From positions 1,660,796-1,724,795 of the forward strand of contig NZ_CP038452.1 in NCBI RefSeq assembly GCF_004684245.1: DNA of 64,000 nucleotides. Reading direction: 5' to 3'. This document shows, one piece after another, positions 60,146-64,000 of this stretch. The notes under the pieces are model-generated. The model saw only the letters and a list, made by a program, of their open reading frames with translations, ran no database searches and was not told the origin of the DNA. Positions within the stretch are counted from its first letter, which is position 1. The number at the start of each line of letters is the position of its first letter. The stretch comes from Thermus caldilimi (GTDB lineage Bacteria; Deinococcota; Deinococci; Deinococcales; Thermaceae). The translations under genes were made by a program, and so were the position numbers.

Positions 60146-61909
60146 ATGGAGATCCGAAACATTGCCATCATTGCCCACGTGGACCACGGCAAGACCACAC
60201 TGGTGGACGCTATGCTCCGCCAAGCCAAGGCCCTTTCCAAAGAGGAGGGGGAGCGCATCCTGGACTCGTACGAACTAGAAAGGGAGCGCGGCATCACCAT
60301 CCTAGCCAAGAACACCGCGGTGGTCTGGGGCGGGGTGAAGGTGAACATCGTGGACACCCCCGGCCACGCGGACTTCGGCGGGGAAGTGGAGCGGGCCCTC
60401 TCCCTGGTGGATGGGGTGCTCCTCCTGGTGGACGCTGCCGAGGGCCCCATGCCCCAGACCCGCTTTGTCCTGAGGAAAGCCCTAGGGGCGGGGCTAAAGC
60501 CCATCGTGGTCCTCAACAAGGTGGACAAGAAGGAGGCCCGCCCCGACGAGGTCTTAAGCCTCACCTTTGACCTCATGGTGGAGCTGGGGGCCTCGGACGA
60601 CCAGCTGGACTTCCCCTACCTCTACGCCATCGGCCGGGAGGGCCGGGCCTGGCGGGAGGAGCCCCGGAACGACCTCCATGAGCTTTTCCAGGTCATCGTG
60701 GAGCACGTCCCCCCACCCCGCTGGACGGAGGGCCCCTTCCAGCTCCTGGTGGCCAACCTGGACCACTCCCCCTATCTGGGCCGGGTGGCCATCGGCAAGG
60801 TGGCCCGGGGGAGGGTGCGCAAGGGGGAAACCGTGGCCATCCTCAAGGAAGGGGCCAGCCTCTTGGCCAAGGTGGCCGCGGTCTACACCCACCAGGGCCT
60901 GGAGCGGGTGGAGGTGGAGGAGAGCCTCCCCGGGGACATCGTGGCCGTGGCCGGGGTGGAGGGGGCGGAGATCGGGGACACCCTGGCGGCCCAGGAGGCC
61001 CCCGAAGCCCTCCCCCGCCTGCAGGTGGACGAGCCCACCGTGGCCCTCACCCTCACCGCCAACACCTCCCCCTTCGCTGGCCGGGAGGGCCGGTACGTGA
61101 CGGGGCAGAAGCTGAAAGAGCGCCTCCTGAAGGAGCTCCGCACCAACGTGGCCCTGCAGGTGGAGGAGGTGGGCCCCGAGGTCTTCGAGCTTAAGGGCCG
61201 GGGGGAGCTCCACCTGGCCATCCTCCTGGAAACCATGCGCCGGGAGGGGTACGAGTTCAGCGTGGGCCAGCCCCGGGTGCTCACCAAAGACGGCCTCGAG
61301 CCCTACGAGCTTTTGGTAGTGGAGGTGCCCCAAGATCGCTTCGGAAGCGTCATGGAGGCTTTGGGAGCCCGCCGGGCCGAGATGGTGCACATGGAGGTGG
61401 GGGAAAGGGTGCGGGCGGAGTTCGTGGTCCCGGCCCGGGCCCTTTTCGGCTTCCGTAGCCTTTTCCTTTCCCTCACCGGAGGGGAGGGGCTTCTCAGCCA
61501 TACCTTCCACGGCTTCGGCCCCGAGGCCGGCCCCATCCCCACCCGCACCACGGGAAGCGCCGTGGCCATGGAGGCCGGGGTGGCCACCGCCTACAGCCTG
61601 AACCGCCTGCAAGAGCGGGTCCAGTTTTTCATCGAGCCGGGTACCGAGGTCTACGTGGGCATGATCGTGGGGGAGCACGTGCGGGAAAACGATCTGGACG
61701 TGAACGTCACCCTCGCCAAGAAGCTCACCAACATCCGAGCGGCGGGCTCCGATGAGAACATCCGCCTCATCCCCCCCAGGCGGCTCTCCCTGGAGGAGGC
61801 CCTGGAGTTTTTAGCAGAGGACGAACTCCTGGAAGTAACCCCCAAAAGCCTTCGCCTGCGCAAGAAGGTCTTGGACCCGGCCAAGCGCAAGCGCCTCGTA
61901 GGGAGCTGA
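60146..61909 (+). CDS. typA: Ribosome-associated GTPase TypA/BipA
   Basis: A 587-aa translational GTPase related to EF-G. The G motifs are G1 [10 protein letters not shown]2 with RGITI, G3 [12 protein letters not shown] and G4 NKVDK. Domains II, III, V and the family-specific C-terminus follow, and the length is normal. ATG 60146 is used by analogy with family starts ([13 protein letters not shown]). TTG 60134 would fit the leaderless spacing rule of this genome and adds four residues. A 20-bp terminator follows. Confidence 0.95.
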   Translation: MEIRNIAIIAHVDHGKTTLVDAMLRQAKALSKEEGERILDSYELERERGITILAKNTAVVWGGVKVNIVDTPGHADFGGEVERALSLVDGVLLLVDAAEGPMPQTRFVLRKALGAGLKPIVVLNKVDKKEARPDEVLSLTFDLMVELGASDDQLDFPYLYAIGREGRAWREEPRNDLHELFQVIVEHVPPPRWTEGPFQLLVANLDHSPYLGRVAIGKVARGRVRKGETVAILKEGASLLAKVAAVYTHQGLERVEVEESLPGDIVAVAGVEGAEIGDTLAAQEAPEALPRLQVDEPTVALTLTANTSPFAGREGRYVTGQKLKERLLKELRTNVALQVEEVGPEVFELKGRGELHLAILLETMRREGYEFSVGQPRVLTKDGLEPYELLVVEVPQDRFGSVMEALGARRAEMVHMEVGERVRAEFVVPARALFGFRSLFLSLTGGEGLLSHTFHGFGPEAGPIPTRTTGSAVAMEAGVATAYSLNRLQERVQFFIEPGTEVYVGMIVGEHVRENDLDVNVTLAKKLTNIRAAGSDENIRLIPPRRLSLEEALEFLAEDELLEVTPKSLRLRKKVLDPAKRKRLVGS

Positions 61910-61915
61910 TCCCCC

Positions 61916-61958
61916 AAAGGGCAGGGGCTGGGCCCTTGGGGCCCAGCCCCTGCCCTTT
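61916..61958. terminator. 20-bp perfect terminator stem after typA
   Basis: AAAGGGCAGGGGCTGGGCCC pairs with the perfect complement at 61939-61958 around TTG. It is followed by TTTCGCTTTCC. The A/T ends of the stem make it work in both directions, so it also ends the minus-strand small ORF. Confidence 0.9.
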
Positions 61959-61968
61959 CGCTTTCCGC

Positions 61969-62091
61969 TTACTCCTCTTCCCGCTCCCCGTAGGTTTCCA
62001 GGGCCTCCTGCCACGCCTGGCTGATCTCCTTGGCCTGCTCCATCTTGACCTCCCTGAGCCTAAGGGTAAGGGGCGGAAGGGGCAGGTGCAT
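61969..62091 (-). CDS. Small acidic protein, 40 aa
   Basis: Open frame ATG 62091 to TAA at 61969. It starts MHLPLPPLTLRLREVK and continues with a charged helix MEQAKEISQAWQEALETYGE, then REEE. An internal ATG at 62043 with AGGGAGG upstream would give 24 residues only. It sits between a structured region with a U6 run and the strong terminator, so a transcript of about 150 bases is expected. No homologue recognised; coding status is tentative. Confidence 0.5.
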   Translation of the reverse strand: MHLPLPPLTLRLREVKMEQAKEISQAWQEALETYGEREEE

Positions 62092-62101
62092 CAAGGTAAA
62101 G

Positions 62102-62149
62102 AAAAAACCCGTACACCCTGGGGTCGGTGTAGCCTCTACCACCTACACC
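62102..62149 (-). promoter_or_regulatory. Mutually exclusive hairpins before a U run
   Basis: On the minus strand GGTGTAG (62149-62143) pairs with CTACACC (62132-62126). That same CTACACC segment also pairs with GGTGTA (62117-62112). The second pairing is followed by CGGG and TTTTTT (62107-62102). This is a terminator/antiterminator layout between the GGDEF-like gene and the small ORF. Confidence 0.5.
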
Positions 62150-62156
62150 AAAACGC

Positions 62157-62840
62157 TCAGGACTGGAGAAGGGCCTCCGCCTCGAGGCGGGCCAGCACGC
62201 TTTCCAGGCTCCCCCCTTGCCAGCGCTCCACGGCGTAGGCGGAAAGGGGAAACCGCTCCCTAAGCCTTCGCACCAGGCCCGCCGCATCCTCAGGCCGGCT
62301 TCCCTGGAGGACCAGAAGATACCCCCCCACCAGGCGGAAGGCCAAGTCCCCCCGGCGAAGCTCCGCCTGAAGCCGCTCGGGAGGGGCGGAAGTGGAAAGG
62401 TACACCAACACCAGAGGGCGCCTAAAAGCCAGACCCTCCAAGGCCCCGGCCAGGCGCAGGAGGTCCTCCCGGGTCCCCACCCCCTCGAGGGCCGGCAAAA
62501 GGGGAGCCTCCTTGCCGGTGCCCAGGAAGAAGGCTATGGCCAGGGCCAAGGCCCCCAGAACCCCCCCAAGGGCCGTGTAGCCCGAACCCCCTGACCCCGC
62601 AAAGGCCAGGGCGCTTTCCAAGGCCAGCTGGAACGCCAAAAGGCCAAGGCCCAGCACCAGAAAAAACTGCACGGAAAAGGCCACAGGAAACCGGGAGAAC
62701 AGGCTTCCCGCCGCTGCCAGCAAAAGGGCGGCGAGCAGAAGGCCAAGCCCCCGCTCCACCTGGCCCAGGGGTTCGGCCAAGGCCAAGGGAGCAAGCCCCA
62801 AAAGGAAGAGGCCCCAGGGCAGGAGGAAAAGCCAGCGCAT
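62157..62840 (-). CDS. Membrane protein with degenerate GGDEF domain
   Basis: A 227-aa protein with about four membrane helices in residues 1-110. A C-terminal cytoplasmic domain (115-227) has GGDEF-like layout ([45 protein letters not shown]). The signature GG(D/E)EF is replaced by VGGYL, so diguanylate cyclase activity is unlikely. It may bind a nucleotide or act as a sensor. It is followed by the attenuator-like region and the small ORF. Confidence 0.65.
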   Translation of the reverse strand: MRWLFLLPWGLFLLGLAPLALAEPLGQVERGLGLLLAALLLAAAGSLFSRFPVAFSVQFFLVLGLGLLAFQLALESALAFAGSGGSGYTALGGVLGALALAIAFFLGTGKEAPLLPALEGVGTREDLLRLAGALEGLAFRRPLVLVYLSTSAPPERLQAELRRGDLAFRLVGGYLLVLQGSRPEDAAGLVRRLRERFPLSAYAVERWQGGSLESVLARLEAEALLQS

Positions 62841-62893
62841 GTTGCTTCCAAGCCTACCATGCCTCCCCTCACCCCAGCTTTAGCATGAAGGGG

Positions 62894-64000
62894 ATGGAGC
62901 CCCTAGCCGAGCGCCTCAGGCCCCGCTTTCTGGACGAGGTCCTGGGCCAACCCCACCTCACGGGGCCAAAAGGGCTTTTAAGGCGGATGCTGGAGGCGAA
63001 AAGGCTTTCCTCCATGGTCCTCTTCGGCCCCCCGGGCACGGGCAAGACCACCCTGGCCCAGATCCTGGCGGAAGGGGTGGGCAAGCCCTTCCTAAGGCTT
63101 TCCGCGGTGGAGGCCGGGGTTAAGGAGGTAAGGGCGGTGGTGGAAAGAGCCCGGAGGGAAGGGGGCCTGGTCCTCTTCCTGGACGAGGTGCACCGCTTCA
63201 ACCGCGCCCAGCAGGATGCTCTCCTGCCCCACCTGGAGTCCGGCCTCCTCACCCTGATCGGGGCCACCGCGGAAAACCCCGCCTTTGAGCTCACCCCTGC
63301 CCTCCGCTCCCGCCTCCGCTTCTTCCCCTTAAGACCCCTTTCCGAAGCGGACCTCCTCACCCTCCTCAAGAAGGCCCTCACGGATCCCCGGGGTCTCCCG
63401 GGAACCCCTTTTGAGGAGGAGGCCCTCCGCCTCCTGGCCCAGGCCGCCGGAGGCGATGCCCGCTTTGCCCTCAATACCCTGGAACTGGCCGCCTCCCTGG
63501 GGGAGGTGACCGCGAACACGGTAAAGGAAGCCCTGGGCGCCGAGCGCTTTGCCATGGACCGGGAAGGAGATCAGTTCTACGACCTGGTCTCCGCCCTCCA
63601 TAAAAGCCTTCGGGGAAGCCACGTGGACGCAAGCCTCTACTATCTGGCCAGGCTTCTTAAGGCTGGGGCCGATCCCCTTTACCTGGCCCGGCGCCTCATC
63701 CGGGTGGCGGCGGAGGATGTGGGCCTGGCCGACCCCTTGGCCTTACGCTTGGCCGTGGCCGCCAAGGAGGCCTATGAGGCCCTGGGGAGCCCGGAAGGAG
63801 AGCTGGCCCTGGTGGAGGCCACGGTTTACCTGGCCTTGGCCCCCAAGTCCAATAGCCTCTACACCGCCTGGAAGAAGGCGGAAGAGGCCGCAGGGGCCCA
63901 CCCCCACGCCCCCGTCCCCCTGAACCTCAGGAACGCCCCCACCGGCCTGCAGCGGGCCCTGGGCCACGGTAAGGGGTACGCCTACTACCACGAGGACAAG
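62894..64000 (+). CDS. rarA: Replication-associated recombination protein RarA (3' end beyond window)
   Basis: An AAA+ ATPase of the RarA/MgsA/WRNIP1 family; 369 codons are visible without a stop, so the C-terminus is cut by the window end. Walker A is GPPGTGKTT with K51, Walker [11 protein letters not shown], sensor 1 in [11 protein letters not shown] and the arginine finger in ALRSRLRFF. The C-terminal tetramerisation region is present ([27 protein letters not shown]). ATG 62894 is preferred over ATG 62885 because TAGCAT (62881-62886) overlaps the earlier ATG and ends 7 bases before the later one. It acts at stalled forks. Confidence 0.95.
   Translation, partial: MEPLAERLRPRFLDEVLGQPHLTGPKGLLRRMLEAKRLSSMVLFGPPGTGKTTLAQILAEGVGKPFLRLSAVEAGVKEVRAVVERARREGGLVLFLDEVHRFNRAQQDALLPHLESGLLTLIGATAENPAFELTPALRSRLRFFPLRPLSEADLLTLLKKALTDPRGLPGTPFEEEALRLLAQAAGGDARFALNTLELAASLGEVTANTVKEALGAERFAMDREGDQFYDLVSALHKSLRGSHVDASLYYLARLLKAGADPLYLARRLIRVAAEDVGLADPLALRLAVAAKEAYEALGSPEGELALVEATVYLALAPKSNSLYTAWKKAEEAAGAHPHAPVPLNLRNAPTGLQRALGHGKGYAYYHEDK

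Overview
The window looks like chromosomal DNA of a Thermus species. The GC content is high, with strongly GC-biased third codon positions and tightly packed, often overlapping genes. The predicted proteins match recognisable Thermus families: a four-gene fbcCXFB cytochrome bc operon, an Ndx1-type Nudix hydrolase, a zinc-less HolB and a five-domain S1. About 25 genes carry a TANNNT -10 box that ends only 6-9 bases before the start codon, which is the leaderless-gene layout typical of Deinococcus-Thermus. No rRNA, insertion sequence, prophage or CRISPR array was seen, and no stretch over 300 bp lacks a gene.

Layout. 1-3073: end of a sugar ABC transporter (MalG-like permease) with a GH13 glycosidase. 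3084-9105: mutS2, a thioesterase and pepF divergent across a palindrome, arsC, menG. 9166-11918: a BmpC/YufP-type permease pair. 11906-14448: reverse-strand operon metallophosphoesterase-holB-ricT-small ORF. 14472-17979: Thermus-type hypotheticals and an MFS carrier. 18144-24133: thrS, a PaaX-like regulator, two tandem sugar-binding proteins and a TIM-barrel protein. 24230-27798: fbcCXFB, closed by a strong terminator facing rpsA. 29678-36714: peptidase, YbaK, AGCS symporter, DUF4388, esterase, ZIP transporter, SfsA. 36751-36942: two tRNA-Ser genes. 37109-40458: SWIM protein, acyltransferase and a broken hydrolase. 40518-48704: AmrS/AmrB, Uma2, a reverse-strand stress/housekeeping run, rlmB, an M20 enzyme and ROK glucokinase. 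57537-64000: folE, gamma-carbonic anhydrase, ndx1, DUF1028, typA, a small acidic ORF, a degenerate GGDEF membrane protein and rarA (cut by the window end).

The most interesting region is 48615-57498. A SARP-like winged-helix regulator with a degenerate P-loop lies divergent to a seven-gene envelope operon: a secreted subunit, a PapD-like chaperone, a second small secreted subunit, an 865-aa predicted outer-membrane beta-barrel, a protein with no signal peptide, and two lipoproteins, one with a GYWKTH domain. Two perfect tandem 11-bp repeats sit 9 bp before a TAGGGT -10 box of the operon. SARP activators use that geometry, and an inverted copy of the repeat core abuts the regulator's own start codon. 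I infer a SARP-controlled chaperone/usher-like surface assembly system that is not a classical FimD system.

Other points: an exact 84-bp internal repeat in fbcC, a PDWY Qo motif in cytochrome b beside a menG gene elsewhere in the window, a frameshifted and stop-interrupted hydrolase, a structured rpsA leader, and mutually exclusive hairpins before a 40-codon ORF.
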